Assembly: GCF_020037125.1 (NCBI RefSeq) | Contig: NZ_JAIQDG010000044.1 | Span: forward strand, 1 to 64,000 | Reading direction: 5' to 3' | Source: Myxococcus sp. RHSTA-1-4 | Lineage (GTDB): Bacteria > Myxococcota > Myxococcia > Myxococcales > Myxococcaceae | Length of the DNA stretch: 64,000 nt | In this document: positions 1-7,476 of the stretch, one piece after another | How the letters are laid out: the number at the start of each line of letters is the position of its first letter | Position numbering within the stretch: the first letter of the stretch is position 1 | Made by a program: the position numbers and the translations under genes | Notes under the pieces: generated by a model | What the model was told of the DNA's origin: nothing | The model's input: only the letters and a program-made list of their open reading frames with translations | Database searches by the model: none

Positions 1-370
1 GAGCTGACAAGATGGAGCGGCCAGGCTCATGAGTGGCGAGCGCGTGGCGGGCCACTCGGAACGGAGGCTCCATTCCGTGCAGGGCAGCCCGAGAAGGGGG
101 AGCTGACAAGATGGAGAGGCCAGGCCCATGAGTAGCGAGCGCGTGGCAGGCCACGCGGAATGGAACTTCCATTCCGGACCTGCACGGCTCAAGAGAGGGC
201 TGACAGTCCGGGCGGGGGGGGGCAGGGCCCATGAGCGGTGAGAGCATGACCTGCCACGCGGAAATGGAAGTTCCATTACGGGCCCGAGCGGCGCAGGGGG
301 CATGCCGGGGAGGCGGGTCCGATGAATGGAGAGCGCCCGGAAGGCCGTTCGGAACGGACGCTCCATTCCA
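1..370. repeat. Degenerate ~100-bp tandem array with central palindromes
   Basis: Four diverged units follow one another. The first two begin with GAGCTGACAAGATGGAG at 1 and 100, and a shorter relative GGGCTGACAG is at 198. Each unit contains an imperfect palindrome: 57-77, 156-176 (best copy, core GGAATGGAACTTCCATTCC), 259-280 and 350-370. Palindrome-to-palindrome spacing is 99, 103 and 91 bp. Most units also carry a CATGAG/GATGA segment before the palindrome. I see no convincing gene here or in 371-678. The array may continue left of the window. Function unknown; binding sites or a repetitive non-coding element are both possible. Confidence 0.75.
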
Positions 371-678
371 GACCTGCGCGGCCGGGGGGGGCGACATGGC
401 GGGAAAGCGGAGGCTGGGGCCTCGCGCGCCCTCAGGCTCCGGGCACTCCGAACAAGTCGGAGATGCCGTTCCTGCGACTGCGCGGCCGAAGTGGCTTCGC
501 GGCAGGACTCATCCGCGTCCTGAATCAGGCCGCCAACCGCATCGTGGAGATGTGTCGGACGACCTTCCTCCTCGCGGAGGTATATGCGCGCGCGTATGAC
601 CGTGTGCACGCGCTGGAGTTGCGTGCTGAAGGTGCGCCTGCGAAAGGCGAAACTGTTCGCCTCGGGGGAGGCAAGCCC

Positions 679-993
679 ATGAACGTGAACACCCCAGCCG
701 TCACAGCCAGCAGGGGCCGGCCCTGGCGGAGCATCGCACTGGGGGTTCTGCTGGTGGTGGGCTCCTGGGTGCTGATGGCCTTCAATGGCCTGCTGCTCAT
801 GGACTACGAGGACAACCACTTCGAGGGCTGGCACTGGACACCCATCAGCCGCGGGCTGTCCTCGCTCCCGCCCGGACACAGGGCCGCCTGGTGGGTCTCG
901 GCGATCGGCTCACAGGTGGGCATGAATGTGGGTGTATTGCTCATCGGCCTCGGCATCTACCGCTTCCTCAAGGCACGCCGGAGCGCGCCATAG
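679..993 (+). CDS. Small membrane protein, unknown function
   Basis: 104 residues. The ATG at 679 is chosen because GGGGAGG lies 8 bases upstream and an N-terminal membrane segment follows at once; the open frame extends further upstream, but that part is low-complexity and runs into the repeat array. Two hydrophobic segments are visible, at about residues 17-38 (LGVLLVVGSWVLMAFNGLLL) and 75-96 (VGMNVGVLLIGLGIYRFL), separated by an aromatic-rich loop with MDYEDNHFEGWHW. A short basic tail (KARRSAP) suggests that the C-terminus is cytoplasmic. No family recognised. It ends 18 bp before the convergent lipoprotein gene. Confidence 0.65.
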   Translation: MNVNTPAVTASRGRPWRSIALGVLLVVGSWVLMAFNGLLLMDYEDNHFEGWHWTPISRGLSSLPPGHRAAWWVSAIGSQVGMNVGVLLIGLGIYRFLKARRSAP

Positions 994-1011
994 CGGGGGC
1001 CCCGGACTCCA

Positions 1012-1935
1012 CTACCGGGTGGAGGACGCGGGCGGCTCGGGTTGGAAGAGCTCATCGCAGAGGGCCCGCATCTCCGCCGCGGTGTCCGAGGCCCTGCATT
1101 CGACGAGCAGTGCCGGCTGCTCCGGCAAGACGCCCACGTAGCCGGCCCACGGCGGTTCCCCCGTCACGCGCACGCAGGGAGTGCGGCGGCCCCGCAGCAG
1201 GCACGTCAGCGCCTGGGACGCCGTCACGTCCCCAGCCTCGTCCAAGGCCATGCGCAGCGCCGCGGCGGTCCGTTCTGGAGGCTCGTCCCTGTCTTCCCAT
1301 ACGAGCTCCAACCGCTCCTCGCATCTCAAGGCTCCGCCCCGGGCTCCGTGCCCGCTCTCCAGCACGCAGTCCCCGGGCAGCGCCACCTTCCGGCCCAGCA
1401 AGGCCTCCAGCTTCCGGGCGGTGAACTCCGAAGGCTCCTGGCGAGCTGGCACGCCGTCCTCCAAGAAGCCGTCCATCAACTGCTCACATCGCGCGCGGCC
1501 TCCGGCACCCTCCCGGGAGGCACAGGAGACCACACGCACCAACTCCTCCTCCAAGCGGCGCTCCGCGACGTATGCGGTCCATTCCTCCCCGGAGGCCGCC
1601 TCTCGCTTCGAGAGCCGGAGTGCCTCCACCGCGCCACCCGGCAGGTCGAGGCGAACAGGCGCCTGGCGGCTGTATCCCTGCCGGAGAAGCTCGCTCACCA
1701 ACGGATTGTCCGAAGGCGGGGCCGGCTCGAGCGCATACGCCATGACCACGGCTTCACCACAGTGCCAGGGCCAGAGGGGAAGCGAGTCATCGTGCCTCAA
1801 CTCTCCACGCTGGCAGGAGGCCAGCGGCCACTCGGGGATGGCGAGGGGCGCGGCCCGCTCGGGCGGCCGGGGCACGGAGGCACAGCCAGACAACAGCGCA
1901 CAGGCCGCGAGCGCGGCGGTGGTGGAGCGGAACAT
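1012..1935 (-). CDS. Predicted lipoprotein with repeated Cys-pair modules
   Basis: 307 residues. The N-terminus MFRSTTAALAACALLSGC is a lipoprotein signal peptide with lipobox LSGC, so the mature protein should start at Cys18 and sit in the envelope. Two later segments look alike: VVSCASREGAGGRARCEQLM near residue 135 and LLVECRASDTAAEMRALCDE near residue 280. Each has a hydrophobic strand, a Cys, about 13 residues and a second Cys before an acidic/hydrophobic helix, suggesting a duplicated, possibly disulphide-bonded domain. No known family recognised. Convergent with the preceding small membrane protein; no operon partner. Confidence 0.75.
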   Translation of the reverse strand: MFRSTTAALAACALLSGCASVPRPPERAAPLAIPEWPLASCQRGELRHDDSLPLWPWHCGEAVVMAYALEPAPPSDNPLVSELLRQGYSRQAPVRLDLPGGAVEALRLSKREAASGEEWTAYVAERRLEEELVRVVSCASREGAGGRARCEQLMDGFLEDGVPARQEPSEFTARKLEALLGRKVALPGDCVLESGHGARGGALRCEERLELVWEDRDEPPERTAAALRMALDEAGDVTASQALTCLLRGRRTPCVRVTGEPPWAGYVGVLPEQPALLVECRASDTAAEMRALCDELFQPEPPASSTR

Positions 1936-2252
1936 GGGGCCCCCCGGGCATGAGACCGATGAGCGGACTCAAGCCGAGGAGACACCGGCCCTGGAATCGG
2001 CCCGCGGGGCCAAGGCCGCCGGCCTGAGCACTGATGAAGAACGAAGCGATTCGACCGGGAGGTGTTGCCCGGGTTGTGTTCTGACCGGTCCGCGCCAGAA
2101 CCGCGGGAACGCGGTGAGGTAGCAGTCTGCTCGGGACACGAACCACTGCATTCACCACCAGCACCGCGCCCAGCATCCGCACGTACTCCTCGGCCGCCAG
2201 CGCCCACGCGCCACCCGCGGGAAGACGAAGAAGGACGTGTAGAGCACGTGCG

Positions 2253-2296
2253 TGCGCATCGGGCGAATAGGAGGCCTGTTGGGGGTGAGGGCTGGA
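2253..2296. repeat. Dispersed 44-bp repeat, copy 1
   Basis: Matches 8431-8474 at 41 of 44 positions, same orientation. Core GTTGGGGGTGAGGGCTGGA. Both copies lie between genes. Looks like a genome-wide intergenic repeat; only two copies were found in the window. Confidence 0.7.
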
Positions 2297-2541
2297 GCAG
2301 AAGGGCCGAGGAGGGCCGCTGACGGGTGGAGCCTGAACGCCAGGCCGGGTGGAGAGGCCGCGCAGCCCCCCTGGGGTACACGCCAGCCCAGGCTGGCCCT
2401 CCCATGAGGTGCGCGCTGTCACCAGCAGCGAGCGTGGTGGACGAGCAGTCCACCGGGGCGGCGCAGGCCAACGCCTGAAATCGTACGGTCTTCTCCGACA
2501 AAGCCGCTTTTGCCGCACTGCGGCGATAATATCTCCGAAAG

Positions 2542-2561
2542 CCGGGTGAATTCCCACCCGG
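2542..2561 (+). promoter_or_regulatory. Hairpin in the leader of the next gene
   Basis: CCGGGTG (2542-2548), six-base loop, CACCCGG (2555-2561): a perfect 7-bp stem. It sits 10 bases before the GGGGAG ribosome binding site of the gene at 2583, so it lies in the probable 5' leader. An AT-rich GATAATAT at 2525-2532 could be a -10 element, without an obvious -35. Could modulate translation or mRNA stability; no riboswitch class recognised. Confidence 0.4.
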
Positions 2562-2582
2562 AGTCCGTTCGGGGAGCTCCAC

Positions 2583-3548
2583 ATGAAGTTGAAGGGAACG
2601 AGTTTCAAGGTCGGCACCGGCTCGACGAAGGTGGGCAGCCAGGTGAAGTACGGGCCCACCGCGGACCTGAGCGACGCGCAGAAGAAGAAGCTCCTCGAGC
2701 ACTACGGCACGCACGGGAAGGGCAAGACGCAGCAGAACGCGCTGACGCGCCTGTCCCAGTACAGCAGCTCGCACAGCACCTTCGTGAAGGCCGCCGAGTC
2801 CTCCAAACGTCCGCTCACGGCCCAGGAGCTGACGGCGAAGCGCACCGGGCAGAACGCGCCCAACGCCAGCATCAACCACGTCATCGCGGCGGGCACCGGG
2901 CAGAACGTCCTCAACCACGAGACGCTGCGCTTCCAGGAAGGCGCGAAGCGGACCCAGGACGGGCTCGCCGCGCTGAAGAAGGACCCCGCCTCCCAGGCCG
3001 CGAAGAAGCAGGTGGCGCAGGGACTGGCGCAGCAGGCCGCCAGCGTGGGCCGCACACAGGGCTACTCGCGGGCCACCCTCAATGAGCGCCAGGGTGAGCT
3101 GACCCAGAAGCAGGTCCTGGACAAGCGCCGCGACGCGATGCAGGGAACGCTCACCGCGCTCCAGGGAAAGGACAGCCGCCAGCGCGTCACCGGGGACACC
3201 CCGGCGAAGCGCTTCGACGCGTACAAGGGCGTGATGAAGGACACCTTCGACGCGCCGGGCAACCTGCGCGTGGGGGACCGGACGCAGAACACCAAGGTGA
3301 GCACCGGCTTCGACGCGCCGCTCGACAAGCACGGCAAGCCCACCTCCCGCGCGGAGCGCCTCCACGACGCCCACCAGACCTACGCGCCGGACCGGCTGCT
3401 GAAGGACGACCGCGTCTTCACCAAGGACGACAAGGGCAACGTCATGTCCAGCAGCATGGAGACGGACGGCGTCGCGACCGCGGCGAGGAAGCCGAAACGC
3501 AAGGCGAACGACTCCAGCGACGCGCCAGCGACGAAGCGGAAGCGCTGA
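2583..3548 (+). CDS. Unknown hydrophilic protein with basic bipartite C-terminal tail
   Basis: 321 residues, preceded by GGGGAG at a good distance. No signal peptide or membrane segment. It is rich in Lys, Gln, Ala and Thr. The motif TGQN occurs twice around residues 93-112 (TGQNAPNASINH and TGQNVLNHE), hinting at an internal repeat. Residues 303-321 end in KPKRK, ten mostly polar residues, then KRKR. This matches the pattern of a eukaryotic bipartite nuclear localisation signal, although a basic tail can equally bind DNA or RNA. It reads like a secreted effector or substrate protein rather than an enzyme, but no family is recognised. No operon partner. Confidence 0.7.
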   Translation: MKLKGTSFKVGTGSTKVGSQVKYGPTADLSDAQKKKLLEHYGTHGKGKTQQNALTRLSQYSSSHSTFVKAAESSKRPLTAQELTAKRTGQNAPNASINHVIAAGTGQNVLNHETLRFQEGAKRTQDGLAALKKDPASQAAKKQVAQGLAQQAASVGRTQGYSRATLNERQGELTQKQVLDKRRDAMQGTLTALQGKDSRQRVTGDTPAKRFDAYKGVMKDTFDAPGNLRVGDRTQNTKVSTGFDAPLDKHGKPTSRAERLHDAHQTYAPDRLLKDDRVFTKDDKGNVMSSSMETDGVATAARKPKRKANDSSDAPATKRKR

Positions 3549-3627
3549 GTCACGCGCAATTGGCGCAGACGCGGCGCGCCAGCTTGGGTCCCAGCGACTC
3601 CGAGCGGGACTCTCTCGCAGAGGAGCC

Positions 3628-4476
3628 TCAGCGCCCCCCGGCCTTCGGGTCTCCCCAGGCCGCGGCGGCGATGCGCCACGTGCCGCGCTCGCGCACCAGC
3701 AGCAGGTGGTCGATGTAGCGCACGCCCTCGAACACCACATCCAGCTTCGCCGCCGCGATGCTCCCCCGCACCTCGACGGCGAGGATGCGCCACGGACTCT
3801 CCCGGTCCGTCTCGCCGCGAGACTGGTGGTCGGCGTAGCCCGCCGCGGCCTCGGAGAGCGTCACCCAGTCGAAGGGGATGCCCTTCACGTGGACGCGGTA
3901 GTACGGGCAGTCCGGCGTGTGCGTCTGGTGCAGCAGCGCGGGGCTGTAGGCGGCGTGCGCCTCAATCTTCCTGGCCAGCACCGCGCGGATGTCCCCCTCC
4001 GCGGACGGCACCGAGGGGAGTTGCTCACCCACCTCGATGCGCTCGAAGGCCTTGCCGACGATGCGCCAGCCCCCGGGCGTCTCCACCAGCAGCATCAGGT
4101 CATCGAAGGCGTGGCCCGGCCAGCGGGACACCGCCTCCACCAGCGCGAGCGGGCCCTCCCTGTCCAACACCTTCAGGTGGCGCTCGGTGGCGGGCTGGGG
4201 CGGAGACGCGCTGGAGTCCAGCCGCTGCCACCACTCCAGTTGTGTCACCCTGCGCAGCGCGCCGCCGTCGCGCTCCACCTGGAGCATGAGGGCACTGGGG
4301 TGGAAGGCCGAGCGCAGCGTCTGGCTGGAGCGGGTATCCGAGGCGCGGAAGTACGCCTGCACCGCCTCCTCCGGGGTGGCGTGCTGTCGGTGGGCGGGAG
4401 TCGGAGTGGGCATGACTGGGGAATGGGTGCAGGCGCAGAGTGTTGCGAGCAGCAGCAGTGGCAGGGACTTCGGCAT
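3628..4476 (-). CDS. NTF2-like (lumazine-binding-type) lipoprotein
   Basis: 282 residues. Start at 4476 gives MPKSLPLLLLATLCAC, a lipoprotein-type signal peptide with Cys at 14 or 16. The mature part contains two similar alpha+beta halves: PEEAVQAYFRASDTR...GWRIVGKAFERI and later GYADHQ...GTWRIAAAAWGDP. The pattern of a helix with a YF or Y pair followed by strands ending in WRI is that of SnoaL/NTF2-like domains, as in the putative lumazine-binding group. Likely an envelope protein; ligand unknown. Divergent from the LysR-type regulator at 4549 with 72 bp between starts, the usual arrangement of a LysR target gene. Confidence 0.7.
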   Translation of the reverse strand: MPKSLPLLLLATLCACTHSPVMPTPTPAHRQHATPEEAVQAYFRASDTRSSQTLRSAFHPSALMLQVERDGGALRRVTQLEWWQRLDSSASPPQPATERHLKVLDREGPLALVEAVSRWPGHAFDDLMLLVETPGGWRIVGKAFERIEVGEQLPSVPSAEGDIRAVLARKIEAHAAYSPALLHQTHTPDCPYYRVHVKGIPFDWVTLSEAAAGYADHQSRGETDRESPWRILAVEVRGSIAAAKLDVVFEGVRYIDHLLLVRERGTWRIAAAAWGDPKAGGR

Positions 4477-4548
4477 GGGAGAAAGCTGCGCCTTCCCGGG
4501 CCTCACACGCCAATCGATAGTTCCAGACACGAGCCATAGAAATCCTCC

Positions 4549-5496
4549 ATGGACTTCCCGGACCTCCCCTTCCTGGGCACCTTCATCAGGGTCTACGAGA
4601 CGGGCAGCATCACCACGGCCGCGAGACGCCTGCACCGCACGCAGCCCACGGTGAGCTATCAGCTCCAGCGCCTCGAAGAAGCCATCGGGGCGCCCCTCTT
4701 CGAGCGGCGCTCGGCGCGGCTGCTTCCCACGGCGCTCGCGGACCGGCTCTTCCGATTCCTCGGCGGCTTCGCGCGCGACGTGCACTCCGTCCTCTCCGGC
4801 GTGGAGGAGGACCGGCCGCTGGAGGTGGTGTCGGTGGCGGGCTTCGGCCGCTACGTCCTCTTCCCCCTGCTGCTGGAGTCCCCGCATCCGCGCAACCAGC
4901 TCACGCTGCGCTTCCCTCCCGCCGAGGGCGTCTTCCAGCGCGTGCTGGAAGGCCAGGTGGACGTGGGTTTCACGTACCAGCCCACGGTGCACCCACGCTT
5001 GTCGCTGGAGCCCGTGTACGAGGAGCGGCTGGTGCTCGCGGCCGGGCCCACGTGGGCGCGGCGTCTGCGTGAGCAGACCGACTTTCAGGACGTGCCGTTG
5101 GTGACGTACGACGACGGGGACTACGTCGTCGGCCGCTGGCTCGGTCACCACTTCGGCCGGCGCCAGCCGCGCTGGCACTCCGTGGCCCACTTCGAGGAGT
5201 TGGAGGAGGTGCTGGCGCTGGTGGCCCGCGGCGAGGGCGTCGCCGTCGTGCCCGACTTCTGCCTCGGGCACGTGAAGGGCCTGCGCAGCGTGGGCTGGGG
5301 CAAGCCGGAGCTGGCGAACCCCATCTACGCGGTGCTCCGCGCCCGCGCGCCCGTGCGGCCCGTCGTCACGGAGTTGCTCGCACGTCTGCGTGAGCAGGGC
5401 GCCGCGACGGGGCGGGCTCCGAGCGCGCTCACCCGAGCAACCGCGCGACGCCGTTCCCCACCGGCCCGGCCGCGCGCGCTCTCTCCACGAGGGTAA
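4549..5496 (+). CDS. LysR-family transcriptional regulator
   Basis: 315 residues, typical LysR length. Residues 1-60 form the winged helix-turn-helix (FIRVYETGSITTAARRLHR, TQPTVSYQLQRLEEAIG, PLFERR). The effector-binding domain follows from about residue 85, with the usual substrate-binding-protein-like strands (VDVGFTYQPTV, LVLAAGP, GEGVAVVPDF). The last 35 residues are Arg/Ala/Pro-rich and may be a disordered tail. Divergently transcribed from the NTF2-like lipoprotein gene, which it probably controls. The co-inducer cannot be deduced. Confidence 0.88.
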   Translation: MDFPDLPFLGTFIRVYETGSITTAARRLHRTQPTVSYQLQRLEEAIGAPLFERRSARLLPTALADRLFRFLGGFARDVHSVLSGVEEDRPLEVVSVAGFGRYVLFPLLLESPHPRNQLTLRFPPAEGVFQRVLEGQVDVGFTYQPTVHPRLSLEPVYEERLVLAAGPTWARRLREQTDFQDVPLVTYDDGDYVVGRWLGHHFGRRQPRWHSVAHFEELEEVLALVARGEGVAVVPDFCLGHVKGLRSVGWGKPELANPIYAVLRARAPVRPVVTELLARLREQGAATGRAPSALTRATARRRSPPARPRALSPRG

Positions 5497-5625
5497 TCCC
5501 CACATCCGAGGGCCGAACGTCGCGAAGGGAGCGGTTCTCCACGATACGGGTCATGACACCCGGACCTCGCTACTGCCGCAGCGCCATCCGCATGTGGGGA
5601 CTCCCCAAGCTCGAACGGTGCGCAC

Positions 5626-5654
5626 TTTACTCCATCTGTGTGAAGGTGTATTCA
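5626..5654 (+). promoter_or_regulatory. Possible sigma-70-type promoter
   Basis: TTTACT (5626-5631), 17-base spacer, TATTCA (5649-5654), in a stretch (5620-5720) clearly richer in A and T than its surroundings. It lies upstream of the gene at 5721. The match to consensus is only moderate; TACAAT at 5682-5687 is an alternative -10. Confidence 0.35.
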
Positions 5655-5720
5655 ATCCTCGCTAACACCCAAATCAAACGCTACAATTCACTTCTCGCAA
5701 TTACTCGACAGGATCCACCA

Positions 5721-6149
5721 ATGCCATTGAACCTCGCTCAACGACGTACCCTGAACAACTTCAAGACCACCCCCTATGTCAGTGGTTTTCAGGGCCTTGT
5801 CCGAGGCATCACCAACACCGAGGTTGAGGTTGAGGTCGATTGGACTTCAGTCGAAAACACCACGGACCCTGACTGGGTTCTGCGCGACGAATGCAAGTAC
5901 GTCAAAGAGTACTTCTTCTCGCATCTGGAGAACGCCCTGAAGAAGGTATGCGCAGATGACTTCGGCAAGGACGCCTTCAAGGCCAAGATCAAGAAAGTCA
6001 CCATCGCCAACAGCGAGCGAGACGATGTGCCGTTCGTTGAAGGCAACATCAAGCTCCTGGATGGCACACTCGCGATTCTCACAAGCCTTCGCGGGAACGT
6101 CTATATTGGTGAAGGAATGATCCAGGAGTTCCTGGAACAGAATCTGTGA
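5721..6149 (+). CDS. Small unknown protein in an AT-richer island
   Basis: 142 residues from ATG 5721; the in-frame extension upstream to 5553 is less likely because it has no ribosome binding site and crosses the promoter-like region. Composition is mixed and unusually low in Ala/Arg for this window, with Lys and Asn codons common, so codon use differs from neighbours. It looks like a compact soluble alpha/beta protein (VRGITNTEVEVEVDW, KVTIANSERDDVPF, NIKLLDGTLAIL). No family recognised and no signal peptide. The composition suggests recent acquisition. It could be a small immunity-type or phage-derived protein, but nothing in the sequence proves it. Confidence 0.6.
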   Translation: MPLNLAQRRTLNNFKTTPYVSGFQGLVRGITNTEVEVEVDWTSVENTTDPDWVLRDECKYVKEYFFSHLENALKKVCADDFGKDAFKAKIKKVTIANSERDDVPFVEGNIKLLDGTLAILTSLRGNVYIGEGMIQEFLEQNL

Positions 6150-6430
6150 TTCCTGCGGCTGCAATGGATTGCCTGCCTTGGCTGGTCGCGATCGGCCGAG
6201 GCAGCAACAAGGCACATCCTTCTACGTAAAGCCAGACGTCGGGTCTTTGCATGGACCCAAGGGAGAAGCCCTCCAGCAAGGCGCACCGAGGCTGCTTTCT
6301 GGGAGGAGCCCGGACGTCCACTCCCGTCCAGCGCAGCCGCTGCTGTAGCGCGCTACGCCTCGTGCACCGTCAATGGGCACGTGTACGCCGCCATCACCAG
6401 GCGCCTGAGCCCCAGGCCATCTACCTCCGC

Positions 6431-6742
6431 GGCGAAGCCGACCTGTTGCCCGCTGCCCCCCGCCCGGATGACGTGCGCTCCAGCGCGGGGGCTGGAGCCC
6501 GGTGCCGCCGTCGCGGATCTGCGACACCGGTGTCGTGCCCGTGAGGCCCACTTCCATGAAGGGCTGCACGCCGGCGCCGCCGAGCAGGTTGGCCAGGGGC
6601 ATCCACTGCGTGCCGTCGGCGCTGCCCTCCAGCACCAGCTCGTTCATGGTGCCCGACACCTCGAAGTTGCGCAGCACGGCCTTGCGCGGCACCACGGTCC
6701 GCGCAAGCTGCACGGCGACCTCTCGGACTCCCGGCTGGACGA
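6431..6742 (-). pseudogene. Truncated, deleted copy of the lipoprotein gene at 10804-11871
   Basis: The stretch matches 10696-11103 almost base for base, with an internal deletion of about 100 bp at around 6526. The retained coding part (minus strand) reads VVPRKAVLRNF, SGTMNELVLEGSADGTQW and GGAGVQPFMEV, i.e. the discoidin-like C-terminal part of the intact protein. It then frameshifts into the 3' non-coding part of the repeat. The original stop and last ~30 codons are lost and the N-terminal two thirds are absent. The flanks 6150-6430 and 6743-6898 hold no gene I can support. Confidence 0.8.
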
Positions 6743-6898
6743 GGGGACGCTGCGGCGAAATGACAAGGACGCCGATCAGTCTGCGGGACTTGAGACACTC
6801 CTTGCGGCCCCAGTTCCTCCCCTCTTGAGGGAGAGCTCGACCTCCTCGAACTTGCGCGCGTTGGCGACCGACGGTGTGCGAGCGGCTGTTGCGCGGCT

Positions 6899-6935
6899 GA
6901 TGCTAGCTTGTTAGCTTGCTAGCATCCTAGATGCG
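6899..6935 (+). promoter_or_regulatory. Operator-like repeat before the RHH gene
   Basis: GATGCTAGC (6899-6907) and GCTAGCATC (6918-6926) are a perfect 9-bp inverted repeat. In addition TAG recurs exactly every 8 bp at 6904, 6912, 6920 and 6928 (TAGCTTGT, TAGCTTGC, TAGCATCC, TAGATGCG). It ends at the ribosome binding site of the small ribbon-helix-helix gene. Tandem, evenly phased short sites are what dimers of this family bind, so this is probably its own operator. Confidence 0.65.
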
Positions 6936-6943
6936 AGGTGTCG

Positions 6944-7105
6944 ATGGCCGACGACGTCAAGCAGTTCAACGTGTACTTGCCGGCCGCCCTCATTCGCGAG
7001 GTGAAGCACCACGCCGTGGAGACCGAGCAGTCGCTGTCGGCGATCGTGGCCACCGCCCTGCGCGATTACCTCGACAAGCAGTCACAAAAACGGAGAAAGC
7101 CATGA
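6944..7105 (+). CDS. Ribbon-helix-helix (CopG/Arc-type) small regulator
   Basis: 53 residues, too short to be noticed easily. ATG 6944 follows GAGGTG (6935-6940). The protein starts MADDVKQFNVYLPAALIREV, an N-terminal strand (KQFNVYLP) then a helix, a turn, and a second helix (SLSAIVATALRDYLDK): the ribbon-helix-helix fold of CopG-type DNA-binding proteins and antitoxins. The stop TGA overlaps the ATG of the VOC gene (ATGA), so the two are translationally coupled. It probably represses its own three-gene operon through the repeats at 6899-6935. No toxin of a known type is adjacent, so a transcriptional regulator is preferred over an antitoxin. Confidence 0.8.
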   Translation: MADDVKQFNVYLPAALIREVKHHAVETEQSLSAIVATALRDYLDKQSQKRRKP

Positions 7106-7476
7106 CGACGAACGGAGTCGCAGGACTCCTCATCGAAACGCACAACTGGGGCAAGACGGTCGCGTTCTGGAAGGCACTCGGGTACGAGCTCGAGTTCGAG
7201 ACGGATCACCACTCCGGCCAGCTTCGACATCCAAGCGGCGGACCGTACCTCTTCATCGCCGAGCGCCCCGAGGGCTCGCCGCTCCAGCTTCAGCCGGTGC
7301 TCACGGTACGCGACGCCGCGCAGTTCTCACCTCCGAGTTCGGGCACCGTCGTGCGCCCCTTCGAACCGCAACATTGGGACGTTCTCGAGTTGCTGCTGGC
7401 CGATCCCGATGGCCGCCACTTCAGCGTGCAGGCGCCGTTGCCCGAAGGAGCCAAGAAGGAGCATCATCATGGCTGA
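7102..7476 (+). CDS. VOC-fold (glyoxalase/bleomycin-resistance type) protein
   Basis: 124 residues. ATG 7102 follows CGGAGAAAG. The N-terminal strand GVAGLLIETHNWGKTVAFWKALGYELEFE, the central GPYLFIAE and the C-terminal LLLADPDGRHFSVQAPLP form one beta-alpha-beta-beta-beta repeat pair typical of the vicinal oxygen chelate superfamily. His (THNWG) and a C-terminal acidic position (ADPDG) could contribute to metal binding, but the ligand set is incomplete, so it may bind rather than convert a ligand. Middle gene of a coupled trio: overlaps the RHH gene by 4 bases and the methyltransferase gene by 8. Confidence 0.75.
   Translation: MTTNGVAGLLIETHNWGKTVAFWKALGYELEFETDHHSGQLRHPSGGPYLFIAERPEGSPLQLQPVLTVRDAAQFSPPSSGTVVRPFEPQHWDVLELLLADPDGRHFSVQAPLPEGAKKEHHHG

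Larger units (their letters stand above)
1936..2582. other. Intergenic region without a convincing gene
   Basis: About 650 bp between two divergently oriented genes. It contains one copy of a dispersed repeat (2253-2296) and a hairpin just before the next gene (2542-2561). On the minus strand around 2110-2250 one frame contains a short hydrophobic run (MLGAVLVVNAVVRV) that could be the relic of a membrane protein, but no start, length or family supports calling it. Confidence 0.5.

Noticed and set aside
1..370. CRISPR array
   Set aside because: Units are ~100 bp and degenerate throughout, without conserved short repeats and unique spacers; no cas genes nearby.
1787..2659. Open frame of 290 codons on the minus strand
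   Set aside because: Includes antisense of two gene starts and a dispersed repeat; only a short hydrophobic run resembles protein.
3628..5505. Minus-strand frame of 625 codons as a single protein
   Set aside because: Only the part from 4476 downstream looks like protein (NTF2-like lipoprotein). The upstream part is antisense to the LysR gene.
6944..7476. Type II toxin-antitoxin pair
   Set aside because: The gene after the RHH protein is a VOC-fold protein, not a RelE/PIN/Fic-type toxin.
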